Program-made: the position numbers and the translations under genes | NCBI RefSeq assembly: GCF_000242615.2 | Contig: NZ_KI912268.1 | Location: 1,825,377-1,889,376, forward strand | From: Holophaga foetida DSM 6591 | GTDB taxonomy: Bacteria; Acidobacteriota; Holophagae; Holophagales; Holophagaceae | Length of the DNA: 64,000 nt | Direction: 5' to 3' | Notes under the pieces: generated by a model | What the model saw: the letters and a program-made list of their open reading frames with translations, nothing else | Databases searched by the model: none | Told to the model about the DNA's origin: nothing | Shown: positions 15,727-28,168 of the stretch, piece after piece | How the letters are laid out: the number at the start of each line of letters is the position of its first letter | Numbering within the stretch: the first letter of the stretch is position 1

Positions 15727-16737
15727 TCACAGGACGATCTTCCGCCGCGCTCCCTTCGGTGGCCTCTCCAGTTCCCGGAGGGCTTTCCGCCAGGCAAGCA
15801 GGTCCAGGCCGGTGCCGATGACGACGGCCACCATGGGGGCCAGGGAAGCGTCGGCAAAGGCAGGCAAGGGGGTGATCTCCACCCGACGATCCGCCACCTG
15901 GAAGGCCCAGCGGTCACTGCCGTCATTCCGTTTGGCCCAGCCTTCGAAAACAGCGACGCCCTTGGCCCGAAGCAGTTCCCCCTGGGCCGCTGGACGGAGG
16001 AAGAGCTCCTCCAGGCCGACGGGATCCACCGGATGGTCCCACCTCACGGTGATGGAACGGGCATCGGCGAAGCTGTGGCCCACCCGGGCCGCCATCCCTT
16101 CCGGGAGGGCTCGACGATCCCCCTGCCAGGGATCCGGACCTTCGGCGGGGGCCTCTCCCATCCGGGTGCGCTGGATGAGGTGATCCTTGAAGCGGCCCCG
16201 GATCTCCCCCTCCCAGGCCATGGCCAGGCTGGGATCCAGGTCCGCCTTGCTGACATAGACGAGGCTGGCCAGGGCGACCTGACGCTGGACCAGATCCCGC
16301 TGGGCGAGATGGTGCAGGGGGGTGAGGCAGCTGATGACCGTGAGGCAGCCCGCCAGCACCAAGCGATCCTGGAGGGCGGGCTCATTCTCCAGGTCCACCA
16401 GATCCGTGGGGTCGGCCAGGCCGGTGGTCTCCAGCACGACCCGCTGGGGGCGCCGTCCCTCCGGAAGATCGCACCAGGCGGCCAGGGCGGCCACCACGTC
16501 CGAGCGCAGACTGCAGCAGACACAGCCGTTCACCAGGTTCTCGATGCCCGCCAGTTCGGGGCGCTCGGCGTTCACCAGCGAGCCGTCCACGCTGGTATCG
16601 CCGAACTCGTTGATGAGCACCGCCACTTGGCGTCCGGCGGCGATTTCGGCCTTCAGCAGGCGGTTGACGACGGTGGTCTTGCCACTCCCCAGGGGGCCGG
16701 TGACCAGGAGGATTTGCACGGGGCGATAGCTTTCCAT
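15727..16737 (-). CDS. CobW/G3E-family GTP-binding metallochaperone-like protein
   Basis: The 336-residue protein has the G3E P-loop GPLGSGKTT (~13-21), a switch region INEFGDTSVDG, the metal-binding NGCVCCSLR (CxCC), Walker B-like VLETTGLADP and the base-recognition motif YVSKADLD. CobW/COG0523 proteins load zinc, cobalt or other metals into target enzymes. The C-terminal domain has ITVRWDHPVDP and a WAFQVADRRVEI segment, as in COG0523 proteins. It is divergent from waaA with a 44-base gap. The metal and client are unknown; no Zur or cobalamin element is seen in the short promoter gap. Confidence 0.88.
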   Translation of the reverse strand: MESYRPVQILLVTGPLGSGKTTVVNRLLKAEIAAGRQVAVLINEFGDTSVDGSLVNAERPELAGIENLVNGCVCCSLRSDVVAALAAWCDLPEGRRPQRVVLETTGLADPTDLVDLENEPALQDRLVLAGCLTVISCLTPLHHLAQRDLVQRQVALASLVYVSKADLDPSLAMAWEGEIRGRFKDHLIQRTRMGEAPAEGPDPWQGDRRALPEGMAARVGHSFADARSITVRWDHPVDPVGLEELFLRPAAQGELLRAKGVAVFEGWAKRNDGSDRWAFQVADRRVEITPLPAFADASLAPMVAVVIGTGLDLLAWRKALRELERPPKGARRKIVL

Positions 16738-16781
16738 TCCTACATGATGCCTTCCCGGCCCGGATATGGGAGGCTGGAAAC

Positions 16782-18035
16782 ATGGACATCCTGGATGGAA
16801 GCTATCTCATCGCCATCAGTCTGGCCGGGGCTGTGGCGTCTGCCATCCGGCGGGGACTGCCCCCCGGATGGCGCTTGCGGTTGGAGGCCCGGCTCCCGGA
16901 GGACCTCGAGGAAGGTTGGATTTGGCTCCATGCCGTGAGCGTGGGGGAGCTGATGCTGGCGGATCCCCTGGTGTGTCGTCTCCGGGGCCAGGGGCATCGG
17001 ATCCACGTCACCACCGGGACCCCCGCAGGTTTGGAACTCCTCCAGAAGCGGATGCCCGGGTGGGATGCCGACACGGGACGGGTCTCCGGCGGGGCCTTTC
17101 CTGTGGACGATCCCCGGGGGCTGGCCCCCTTCTTCCGCAGAAAACCTGGGGTCTTCATCGCCTTGGAGACGGAGCTGTGGCCCAACCTGATCCGGGAACT
17201 GGAGCGACATGGGGTGCCCCGTTGCGTAGTGAACGGTCGCCTTACCGCCCGGAGCATGGAGCGGGGAGGGCCCTGGCTTCGACGGGCCGCCTCCCGTCTC
17301 ACCCGAGTGGCTGCCAGGGACGAGGCCTCGGCAGCAGCCTTCCGGGCCCTGGGGGCGCCGGATGTGCGACTGGGGGGCAATCTCAAGGCGGATCTCCCGC
17401 CCCCCCCCTCCCTGCATGCAGGCTGGGAGACGCTTCGGCAGGCCTGGGCTTCCCACCCCGTGCTGGCGGTGGGCAACACCGTGGATGGAGAGGAGACCCT
17501 GCTGCTGGGGGTGTGGCGACGCCTGCGGGCTGCCCATCCAGGGCTGCGTCTCCTTCTTGCCCCCCGTCAACCCCGCCGCTTCCAGGAGGTTGCGGAACTC
17601 TTTCAGGCCGAGGGGCTGGTCTTCCGCCGGGCCTCGGGGGAGTGGCCGGGGTGCTCCTCCGAGTGGGAGACGACAGAAGCCCTCCTCGTGGACACCCTGG
17701 GGGAGCTCTCCGCGGCCTATGCCCTGGGCGACGTGGCCTTGGTGGGGGGAGGCTGGAACTGGAAGGGGGGACACAATCCCCTGGAACCCCTCCGTTGGGG
17801 GGTCCCAACCCTCATCGGGCCAGGCTTCGAGAATTTCGAGGACTTGGTGCTTCCCCTTCGGGAGGCCGGACTGGTCCAGGTTGTCGAGATCGGCGATCTG
17901 GAGGGGGCCCTCAGGGAGACATTGGCGCGAAGTCCCGGAGGCACCGCACCTCCCCTCCCGCCTTCTCTTCAGGGGGCGCTGGACCGTACCATGGATATTC
18001 TTAAGGATCTGCTCCCTCGGTCCGATAAACGGTAA
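16782..18035 (+). CDS. waaA: 3-deoxy-D-manno-octulosonic acid transferase
   Basis: The 417-residue GT30 enzyme transfers Kdo to lipid A precursor at the inner membrane. Visible motifs: N-terminal hydrophobic anchor (LIAISLAGAVASAI), WIWLHAVSVGELMLADPL with catalytic-type Glu, VTTGTPAGLELL, ALETELWPNLI, VVNGRLTARS, GNLKAD, and the nucleotide-sugar site VGGGWNWKGGHNPLEPL. Length is normal for WaaA. Presence of this gene indicates a Gram-negative outer membrane with LPS-type lipid A. Confidence 0.94.
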   Translation: MDILDGSYLIAISLAGAVASAIRRGLPPGWRLRLEARLPEDLEEGWIWLHAVSVGELMLADPLVCRLRGQGHRIHVTTGTPAGLELLQKRMPGWDADTGRVSGGAFPVDDPRGLAPFFRRKPGVFIALETELWPNLIRELERHGVPRCVVNGRLTARSMERGGPWLRRAASRLTRVAARDEASAAAFRALGAPDVRLGGNLKADLPPPPSLHAGWETLRQAWASHPVLAVGNTVDGEETLLLGVWRRLRAAHPGLRLLLAPRQPRRFQEVAELFQAEGLVFRRASGEWPGCSSEWETTEALLVDTLGELSAAYALGDVALVGGGWNWKGGHNPLEPLRWGVPTLIGPGFENFEDLVLPLREAGLVQVVEIGDLEGALRETLARSPGGTAPPLPPSLQGALDRTMDILKDLLPRSDKR

Positions 18036-18062
18036 AGTTTGTAAACGCCAGGATTCTCGTAA

Positions 18063-18977
18063 ATGGAAAACCCATCACCTCATGTGGTTCTTGTCGATGA
18101 TGACCGGGCCGTCCTGGGCATGGTCAGCGACGCATTGAGCCACCACGGGATGACAGTTCACGCCTTTTCGGACGGGGATTGTGCTCTCAAGTTTCTTGAG
18201 GACCCCTCCCAGCCCGAGGTGGATCTGGTTATTTCGGACATCAATATGGAGGGGATGGACGGCTTCGACGTGATTCATCGCGTCAAGGCCATCAACAACA
18301 CCCTGCCGGTGGTCCTGATGACCGGAGATGCCACACTGGACTTCGCCATCCGGGCCATGCGGATGGGAGCCGCCAACCTCTACCAGAAACCTCTGACAGT
18401 CCGGGAGATGGTCAACAGCGTCTTCCATCTGGTGGGCCTGCACCGGGAACTGCGTCTGGCGGAAGCGGGGCTGCGGGGCTTGGTGCGGGAGACCCGTCAC
18501 TTCTCCTTCCGTTCGGACGAACTGAACATTCCAAGCATGGTCCGGCATCTGACAGACCGCCTGGTGCCTTTCGGTTTCGCCCAGCCCTCGAATGTGGATG
18601 TGATCGCCATGGCCTACCACGAGGCACTGGTCAACGCCCTGGAGCATGGAAACCTTGAACTGGATTCGTCCCTGAAGGGGGATATCTTCAACCCCAGGGA
18701 TGAATTCGAGGCCCTCAGCCGGACAAGGCTCTCAACGGATCCCTGGGCCGCCCGGCGGGTGGATGTTCGCATGGAAGTCACCCCGGAGCGTTACGAGGTG
18801 ATCGTAAGGGATGGTGGCAACGGATATGACACCCGTCTGGTCGGCCAGTGTGTGAGCGATGACCTCGCCCGCCGCTTCGGCCGTGGTCTGGCCATGATCC
18901 ACATGGTGATGGACGAAGTCACCCTGAACCCGGCGGGCAATCAGATCACCATGGTCCTCAAGAAGAAGGTTCGTTGA
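18063..18977 (+). CDS. Response regulator fused to an RsbW-like HATPase domain
   Basis: Residues 1-125 are a receiver domain: acidic pocket VLVDDDRA, phospho-acceptor Asp in LVISDINMEG, Thr in VLMTGDA and Lys in LYQKPLT. The C-terminal ~170 residues are a GHKL ATPase of anti-sigma/RsbW type, with N-box AYHEALVNALEHGN and G1-box VRDGGNGYD, then a G-rich GRGLAMIHMVMDEV. No phospho-accepting His is seen. Such proteins can act as phosphorylation-switched serine kinases or anti-sigma factors, but no partner anti-anti-sigma gene is adjacent. Start lacks a strong ribosome site. Follows waaA by 27 bases. Confidence 0.87.
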   Translation: MENPSPHVVLVDDDRAVLGMVSDALSHHGMTVHAFSDGDCALKFLEDPSQPEVDLVISDINMEGMDGFDVIHRVKAINNTLPVVLMTGDATLDFAIRAMRMGAANLYQKPLTVREMVNSVFHLVGLHRELRLAEAGLRGLVRETRHFSFRSDELNIPSMVRHLTDRLVPFGFAQPSNVDVIAMAYHEALVNALEHGNLELDSSLKGDIFNPRDEFEALSRTRLSTDPWAARRVDVRMEVTPERYEVIVRDGGNGYDTRLVGQCVSDDLARRFGRGLAMIHMVMDEVTLNPAGNQITMVLKKKVR

Positions 18978-18992
18978 AGCTTGGTCTCCTCG

Positions 18993-19039
18993 TTCCACCA
19001 CCAGACAACCCCGCGCGGCGGGGTTGTCTGGTGGTGGAA
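18993..19039. repeat. GC-rich palindrome, family copy B (perfect 22-bp stem)
   Basis: Arms 18993-19014 and 19018-19039 are exact reverse complements around a GCG loop. The stretch after it (19037-19080) matches the one after copy A, down to the stop codon of recA. It lies between the convergent REC-HATPase gene and recA, where it can terminate both. Confidence 0.8.
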
Positions 19040-19077
19040 GTGGCTTTTGAATCTTTACAATAGACGGCAAACGGGTA

Positions 19078-20136
<1,059 letters not shown>

Positions 20137-20247
20137 GGAATCTCCTTGCGTGGGTCAATGCCCAAGGATGAAGCAGAGAGGCGAAAAAAACAAGAAACTT
20201 TTCCTTCGCCACAATGCCTTCCCAGGATGCCATGATGGGGGGTTTTC

Positions 20248-22782
<2,535 letters not shown>

Positions 22783-22789
22783 GCCCCCC

Positions 22790-23941
22790 ATGACCAACGA
22801 CCGCGTTATTGAAGATTCCCTGGCCATCCAGATGGTGCTCCAGCGCCTCTACCTGGGGAATATCAAAGTCCGCCTGGCCTACCGGGAGTTCAGGGAGGAG
22901 TTCCAGATCCTAAAGCAGGATCCCGGGCGCTTTGCCGTCCGCATGCCTCTGTCCCAGGCCGCCACCTGGAAGCCCGAGATCGGCGAGAAGATCGGGCTCA
23001 CCCTGGAAGACCGAGGGATGAAGTACGAAGGCGTGGTGAACATCGAGGGTCAGGGAGAGGAAGACGGCACGCCCGCCCTCATCCTTCTGGGACCTCGGAG
23101 CCTGCGCCGCTCCGAGGATAACCGTCTGGTGGACTTCGTCCCGGACACCCCACCCAAATGCACCTTCATCAACGCCCGCAACACGCTCATGGACGGGCAG
23201 ATCCGCGGGTTTGGACGCAATGGCCTGGAACTGGCCCTCAACGATCCACGCCAGAACATCCAGGAATTCTTCCGGATCGGCGAAGAGGCGACCCTCGATA
23301 TCGCTCTGGAAGGGGATACCCGGGTCCAGGCCCCCACCAAGGTCGCCTACTTCGGTGAGGCTTGCGTCGGCCTCCAGTTCACCGACCGGATGGAGAACGC
23401 TGCCCTCGGCCAGTTCCGCAACTGGATGGAGGGCCAGCAGCGGCTCCAGGCCCAGCGGGACCGGGAGCTTTTCGAGACCGGGGGTGGCCCGCGGATGAGC
23501 CATGCCCCCGTCCTGCCTACGGCCCGGCTCATGGTGGACCGCGATCCCCTGGTCCTCCTCCTCACGGAGCGGGAGGACTTCGCCCGGCGCATGGCGGAGG
23601 GCCTGGGGCGGAAGTTCGGGTTTGCCAGCCTCGACTACATCAAGGGCCCGGTCCACGCCCTCCTCAGGCCCCTGGGTGCCGGAGAAAACAACTGGGGCAG
23701 GTTCCGCCTCATCCTCGTCCACAACCAGCTCCGCCTTGTCAGCCCCCTGGAACTGACACGCCAGCTCATCGAACAGGAACAGTGCCCCCTGCCCATCCTG
23801 CTGGTGGGAGGCGAAGAGGATCTGGAACTCAAGCGGAACCGCGCCGTCGGGGCCGGAGCTGTGGACTACTTCCCGGTGGAGCCCTTCAAGATCCTGTCCG
23901 TGCTCAAGAAGGTCGATGAGATCATGAGCCTCTTCGCATAG
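22790..23941 (+). CDS. PilZ-like protein with degenerate receiver C-terminus
   Basis: The 383-residue protein appears to have a YcgR-like N-terminal region (~15-110), then a PilZ-like beta-barrel (~120-215, with FINARNTLMDGQIRGFGRNGLEL and CVGLQFTD). The C-terminal part (~245-383) resembles a receiver: LVLLLTEREDFARRMAEGL, FRLILVHN, ILLVGGEEDLEL, GAVDYFPVEPFKILSVLKKV. The usual Asp acceptor and Lys are not in place, so it may be a non-phosphorylated receiver. It could bind c-di-GMP, but the canonical RxxxR and D/NxSxxG are not clear. Co-transcribed with the hybrid kinase. Confidence 0.65.
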   Translation: MTNDRVIEDSLAIQMVLQRLYLGNIKVRLAYREFREEFQILKQDPGRFAVRMPLSQAATWKPEIGEKIGLTLEDRGMKYEGVVNIEGQGEEDGTPALILLGPRSLRRSEDNRLVDFVPDTPPKCTFINARNTLMDGQIRGFGRNGLELALNDPRQNIQEFFRIGEEATLDIALEGDTRVQAPTKVAYFGEACVGLQFTDRMENAALGQFRNWMEGQQRLQAQRDRELFETGGGPRMSHAPVLPTARLMVDRDPLVLLLTEREDFARRMAEGLGRKFGFASLDYIKGPVHALLRPLGAGENNWGRFRLILVHNQLRLVSPLELTRQLIEQEQCPLPILLVGGEEDLELKRNRAVGAGAVDYFPVEPFKILSVLKKVDEIMSLFA

Positions 23942-24001
23942 GTTTATCCGCTCTCCGGATTGTGCTAGTCTCATGGATCACCACCTTTTGGGGGGGTTCC
24001 A

Positions 24002-24487
24002 ATGGGGATCTTTGAGGGCCAGCTTCGTGTAGACAAGGGCGACCGTTTCGCCTTTGTGGCTTCACGTTTCAACGAATTCATCGTCGATCGCCTCATCGGC
24101 GGCGCCACGGACTGCATCGTCCGCCATGGCGGTGCCGAGGACCAGATCGATATCATCAAGGTCCCCGGAGCCTTCGAACTGCCCCTCACCGCCCTCACCG
24201 CGGCCCGCAGTGGCAATTATGCAGGCGTGATCGTCCTGGGTGCCGTGATCCGCGGTGGCACCCCCCACTTCGACATGATCGCCAACGAGGTCACCAAGGG
24301 CACCGCCCAGGTCGGCATGGAGACGGGTCTCCCCATCATCTTCGGCGTCCTCACCACCGACACCATCGAGCAGTCCATCGAGCGGGCGGGCACCAAGATG
24401 GGCAACAAGGGCTGGGAAGCCGCCCAGAGCCTGATCGAGATGGTGGACCTCTACCGCGCCCTCAAGCCTGCCAAGAAGGGCAAGTAA
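24002..24487 (+). CDS. ribH: 6,7-dimethyl-8-ribityllumazine synthase
   Basis: The 161-residue enzyme condenses the ribityl-aminouracil and dihydroxybutanone phosphate in riboflavin synthesis. Motifs: [39 protein letters not shown] (catalytic His in the G(T)xH segment) and [31 protein letters not shown] ribosome site precedes the ATG. Its stop overlaps the start of nusB (TAATG), a pairing common in many bacteria. No FMN riboswitch is evident upstream. Confidence 0.97.
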   Translation: MGIFEGQLRVDKGDRFAFVASRFNEFIVDRLIGGATDCIVRHGGAEDQIDIIKVPGAFELPLTALTAARSGNYAGVIVLGAVIRGGTPHFDMIANEVTKGTAQVGMETGLPIIFGVLTTDTIEQSIERAGTKMGNKGWEAAQSLIEMVDLYRALKPAKKGK

Positions 24488-24975
24488 TGGGTGTTCGCCG
24501 CCGCGGGCGCGAGTACGCCCTCCAGATGCTGTATGCCATGGATCTCAATGGCTACAAGCCTGAGGAGGTATTCGCCGGATTCAACGCCATCCAGGATCTG
24601 AACCGGGACGCGTTCTACCAGGCCCGGCGCCTGGTGGAGGGCATCCACGGACGCCAGGCAGAGATCGACGGCATCCTGACCCGCTTCGCCGAGAACTGGA
24701 AGATCCACCGCATGGCCGTGGTGGACCGCAACCTGCTCCGCCTGGGGATCTACGAGCTGATGTATGCGAAGGAAACCCCCTTCCCCATCATCATCAACGA
24801 GGCCCTGGAGATCGTGAAGGAATTCAGCGATCACGAGGGAACCCAGTTCGTGAACGGCATCCTGGACGCCGCCAGCCGGGAGTTCCGCAAGGAAGAGTTC
24901 GGAGCCAATCACAAGGGCAAGAAGCACCAGCCAGCCCCCCCTGCCGAAGCCCCCATCGAAGCTCCCAAGGAGTAG
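24487..24975 (+). CDS. nusB: Transcription antitermination factor NusB
   Basis: The 162-residue helical protein has NusB signatures: RRRGREYALQMLYAMD at the start, VVDRNLLRLGIYELMY in the middle, and IIINEALEIVKEFSDHEGTQFVNGILD at the end. It works with NusE in rRNA antitermination. The C-terminal ~25 residues (KGKKHQPAPPAEAPIEAPKE) form a disordered tail beyond the usual length. Translation is coupled to ribH by a one-base overlap. Confidence 0.95.
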   Translation: MGVRRRGREYALQMLYAMDLNGYKPEEVFAGFNAIQDLNRDAFYQARRLVEGIHGRQAEIDGILTRFAENWKIHRMAVVDRNLLRLGIYELMYAKETPFPIIINEALEIVKEFSDHEGTQFVNGILDAASREFRKEEFGANHKGKKHQPAPPAEAPIEAPKE

Positions 24976-25011
24976 CCCTGGGCGCGCAGATGCGCGACAA
25001 TAGAGCTCCGC

Positions 25012-25087
25012 GCCGCTTTAGCTCAGCTGGTAGAGCACTCGCCTTGTAAGCGAAAGGTCCTCGGTTCAAATCCGGGAAGCGGCTCCA
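25012..25087 (+). tRNA. tRNA-Thr (TGT anticodon), copy 1
   Basis: The acceptor GCCGCTT pairs with AAGCGGC; D-arm GCTC/GAGC, anticodon loop CTTGTAA (TGT, codon ACA), T-loop TTCAAAT, and an encoded CCA end are present. The 76-nt gene is identical to the copy at 30393-30468; identity extends to about 25091, so the direct repeat is ~80 bp. A hairpin terminator follows. Confidence 0.97.
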
Positions 25088-25093
25088 GGATCA

Positions 25094-25121
25094 AGCCCCG
25101 AAAGCGAATGCTGACGGGGCT
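25094..25121 (+). terminator. Hairpin terminator after tRNA-Thr copy 1
   Basis: Arms AGCCCCG and CGGGGCT (25095-25101 and 25115-25121 approximately) flank a 14-base loop, followed by TTGCTG. Placed immediately after the tRNA. Confidence 0.65.
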
Positions 25122-25201
25122 TTGCTGTATCTGGTCACGCTTTCAAGGATCAGCCCACAACGCTGGGTTTAGGGAGAAAAGCCCCTCTTTTGCGGGTCGA
25201 G

Positions 25202-25219
25202 AGTGCAATAGAGGTGCAC
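25202..25219. repeat. 18-bp direct repeat, left copy (possible recombinase core site)
   Basis: AGTGCAATAGAGGTGCAC is repeated exactly at 30345-30362. It contains inverted 5-bp arms GTGCA and TGCAC around a 7-bp spacer, the layout of a tyrosine recombinase crossover site. Confidence 0.6.
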
Positions 25220-25390
25220 AGAATTTTACCCAGAAGCCCTTTGCCTACATAGCTTTTCTTCATTCTGACCGAACCAAAGAAGTGCACAATTCCGGGGTAG
25301 GTGTTTCCCGGACCGAAGTTCGATAGTGAAACCGCGAGACTTTCCTTATCTGGCGGGCCTTTCTAGGGAAATCGGGTGTTGCGGTTCTGG

Positions 25391-27094
25391 CTACAGGGCG
25401 TGAGATACCCCCAGCAGGTCCAGCGCACGCTGCTGCAGAGGGCTGGGGGTCGAGTAGAGCGTGACGGGCGATTTGGCTCCTTGGAACAGAACCTGATTCC
25501 GCGTCAGCCCTTTCAGATCCGCCAGAAGGTCATGGAAGGACATGACGGGATGACCTTCCCGGCTTCTACGGGTCCTGCGCTTGCCGTTCGCCACGCCCTG
25601 GGGCTCGCCGTCGAACAGCAGGGGTTCCCAGTCCTTCCGCATGTGCCACTCCACGTAGTAGGCCAGCATGCAGAGGAATACATGGGCTCGGACCCGGTCC
25701 TCCAAGTGGTGGTGGATGGGGCGGATCTGCAGATCCATTCCCTTCAGGCTGCGGAACGCCCATTCCACATGGGAAAGGCTGTGATACGCGTCTCGCGCCT
25801 CTTCGGCCTTCAACTGGGTGGCCGGGACCTTGGTCCGCACCACATAGATTCCATCCGCTGCAGCCTCATGCTGGATGCGATCCAGCCTGCGCCGCCACGT
25901 GAAGTCCGTCTCTCCGATCTCCACCTGGTAGTACTTGGCCATGCCGTAGGCCACGAGCGCCTTGCCCACCTCCACCCCGATCGGCCCCTTGCCTCTCAGT
26001 GGCTTGACCTTCCGGATGCAGGCCCGGTGGGCCTCACGGAGCTTCCGATCCGTCAGTTCCAGCAGTTCCCCTCGCTGGACCTGACGCTTCTCCTGGGTAA
26101 AGGGATTGAAGCAGGCCACCAGGCGTTCGCCTGGATAGTCGGGATGGCTGATCTCTGCCAGGTTCCGCTCGTCGAACAGGCTTGGGGTGATCACCTTGGC
26201 CGCGCACAGCTTCTCGATGGCCGGACCCCGGAGAGCCGTCAGGTAATCGAGATGAGCAGGCTCCACGTCCTCGTCGATCCGGGTCTGGGTGATCATGCCC
26301 CGGTCCCCCACCAGCACCACATGCTCCAGGCCCCAGCGCTCCTTGAGCTTCTTGATCTGGTTCGGAACCGTCTTGGGATCGCCGGTCCTGCCCTCGAACA
26401 CCTCGATGGCCACCGGCACCCCCTGGGCGTTGCAGAGCAGTCCGTAGACGATCTGCAGCAAGTCCGAGCGGTGATCCCTGGAGTAGCCCCGCTGGGCCAG
26501 GGGACAGGTCTTGCCCTGGAAGTAGCTCCCGCTCACGTCGTAGAGCACCATGCAACCCCTGCTCAGGTGCTGTTTGGCCAGGGCGGCCTCGATCTTGGAC
26601 TGGCGCTCGAACAGCCAGTCCATGGATTGGTAGAACTCGCTCTCCGTGGCTCCCTCCACCCCCAGCACCTGCGCCAGCGAGGACATCCGGGTCTCGCCCA
26701 AACAATGACGGGAGAGGGATAACTTACTCCCGGGATGGATCAGCCGACCCGCCACCAAGGCCAAGGCGATGTCTTTCTCCCGGCTCGGCCGGACAGCCAG
26801 CAGGCGATCCAGACCCAACTTCTTCATCGTCCCCACCACGGCTGCAACATGACCGTGGGGGCGCGATTCCATCGTCTCGAAGGAATGCCCCACAGGGCCC
26901 ACAGCCTGCCCCTTGAGTCCCAATCGGATCGCATCAATCACCGTGTCCGGCAACATGGAAAGGTTGGCCAGGGTCACGTTGCGGACCTTTCCGTCTTCTC
27001 GGAAGGAGTGGCGCAGCAGGTGCGAGTGGTAGACCTTCTCGCCCACCTTGCGGGTCGTTGTGGCGACATGAACGGAGAGCTGATTGGTCTTCAT
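25391..27094 (-). CDS. IS1634-like DDE transposase
   Basis: The ~567-residue protein has an RNase H-like DDE core: first Asp in VLYDVSGSYFQG, second in VVLVGDRGMIT, Glu in SHVEWAFRSLKGMDLQIRP. The layout and length match IS1634 (IS4 superfamily) transposases. I favour ATG 27094: a strong promoter (TTGACA 27129-27124, TATTTT 27107-27102, 16-bp spacer) would start transcription almost at this codon, giving a nearly leaderless mRNA. Another ATG six codons upstream overlaps the -10. The gene looks intact. Terminal inverted repeats could not be resolved by eye, so element ends are not stated. Confidence 0.88.
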   Translation of the reverse strand: MKTNQLSVHVATTTRKVGEKVYHSHLLRHSFREDGKVRNVTLANLSMLPDTVIDAIRLGLKGQAVGPVGHSFETMESRPHGHVAAVVGTMKKLGLDRLLAVRPSREKDIALALVAGRLIHPGSKLSLSRHCLGETRMSSLAQVLGVEGATESEFYQSMDWLFERQSKIEAALAKQHLSRGCMVLYDVSGSYFQGKTCPLAQRGYSRDHRSDLLQIVYGLLCNAQGVPVAIEVFEGRTGDPKTVPNQIKKLKERWGLEHVVLVGDRGMITQTRIDEDVEPAHLDYLTALRGPAIEKLCAAKVITPSLFDERNLAEISHPDYPGERLVACFNPFTQEKRQVQRGELLELTDRKLREAHRACIRKVKPLRGKGPIGVEVGKALVAYGMAKYYQVEIGETDFTWRRRLDRIQHEAAADGIYVVRTKVPATQLKAEEARDAYHSLSHVEWAFRSLKGMDLQIRPIHHHLEDRVRAHVFLCMLAYYVEWHMRKDWEPLLFDGEPQGVANGKRRTRRSREGHPVMSFHDLLADLKGLTRNQVLFQGAKSPVTLYSTPSPLQQRALDLLGVSHAL

Positions 27095-27101
27095 GCCAAT
27101 C

Positions 27102-27129
27102 AAAATAGGCATGCCACGGAATATGTCAA
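27102..27129 (-). promoter_or_regulatory. Sigma70-type promoter of the transposase gene
   Basis: On the minus strand, -35 TTGACA and -10 TATTTT are separated by 16 bp, and the preferred ATG lies 7 bases after the -10. This implies a leaderless transcript. Confidence 0.6.
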
Positions 27130-27138
27130 GGTTAATTA

Positions 27139-27453
27139 GTGTCTACATTTGACACATGCAAAGCCATTCCAAGCCGCACCTGGACTACGCTGGCCGTCCA
27201 TTCGCATATCGAACTTCGGCCCGGAACGCCAGGACGCACATACCAAAGGACAGGGGGTGGTCTTCCTAGATTCCGAGGTCGGGCGTCCTGCCCCTGGTCC
27301 TCCAGATTGAGCCAGAGATGCCCCACAAGCCCTGGTCGAAACCACAACCAGGAGAGCCTGCACCAAACACCTCTGCGCCCCTTCAGCCGCCCCAGTTCGT
27401 CACAAGACCACCAAGCGGGCAACGTTACCCCAGACAATCAGGAATACGATTCA
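27139..27453. other. Gene-free stretch with a protein-coding scrap
   Basis: No complete gene is visible. On the plus strand a short open stretch ending at a TGA near 27303 encodes ISNFGPERQDAHTKGQGVV followed by FLDSEVGRPAPGPPD. Its core (GVVFLDSE) is matched by GVVYLDTE at 29207-29232. Both may be remnants of the same lost gene. Confidence 0.35.
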
Positions 27454-27894
27454 TTAGGGGAAATTATTTCCCTCTACCGGAATGCACATAACATCCGAAC
27501 CCACATTAACTTTCCATCCATCATACCACTTGGGCATCGTGCCAATCTCGAATACAACCAGCACACCCTGTCCACCCATAGCAATGCGCTCGATATCCCG
27601 ATTCAATCTCTCTTCAATTTTATTCTGCGTTTCAAGCCAAATATGTTTAACCTCAATCCAAAAATCTCCAATGCAGATATCACACCGATACCTAGAGTTT
27701 GGATATCTTTTTTCATAATGAATTGTTAATGTATCAATCTTCAACTTTTGACTCAGATACTTCCCCATTGATGGCGTAATCCAAGTCTCGATGCTGCGCC
27801 CTCCCCCTGCTGTAGAAAGCATGTGGCTTGCCATTGATGAAAGCTCAGCATTCCCCCACTCATGGAGGCATCTACCTAGGGCGTCGATATTCAT
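27454..27894 (-). CDS. Hypothetical protein with PD-(D/E)XK-like nuclease motif
   Basis: The 146-residue protein is AT-richer than the chromosome. D72 in YRCDICIGDF and E81-x-K83 in WIEVKHIW fall on adjacent predicted beta-strands, matching the PD-(D/E)XK nuclease core (D-x(8)-ExK). An N-terminal helix with Glu (HEWGNAELSSM) and a later strand VLVVFEIG fit the fold. It may be a small restriction-like or repair nuclease, or a decayed one. No partner methylase is nearby. Start has a weak ribosome site. Functional call is inference only. Confidence 0.55.
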   Translation of the reverse strand: MNIDALGRCLHEWGNAELSSMASHMLSTAGGGRSIETWITPSMGKYLSQKLKIDTLTIHYEKRYPNSRYRCDICIGDFWIEVKHIWLETQNKIEERLNRDIERIAMGGQGVLVVFEIGTMPKWYDGWKVNVGSDVMCIPVEGNNFP

Positions 27895-28168
27895 CAGTCA
27901 GCTCCCTACCCAATAAAATACAGAATCATAACATCAGGCGACCCCAGTGTCGGCACCGCTCGCATTGTAATAAATTACAACCACAAAAGACCGCACAATC
28001 CAGCACTAAAGCACAGAATATGAATTATTAAAACAGCCCCCAACCAGCGCGATGGATTGACTTTGACATTGTAAATAAAATGGATGACACAACCTTCACG
28101 TGTGTGATATTCTTGGTCCTGTAAAATCCACCTGAGCCTTGTATCCATCAACCTCACTGGAGGCATTA

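Noticed and set aside
24824..25069. Minus-strand frame reading NRGPFAYKASALPAELKR across tRNA-Thr (also at 30055-30744)
   Set aside because: This peptide is the known false product of translating tRNA genes on the opposite strand.
25320..27160. Terminal inverted repeats and target duplication for the transposase element
   Set aside because: Ends compared by eye on both sides; no convincing matching termini were found, so element borders are left undefined.
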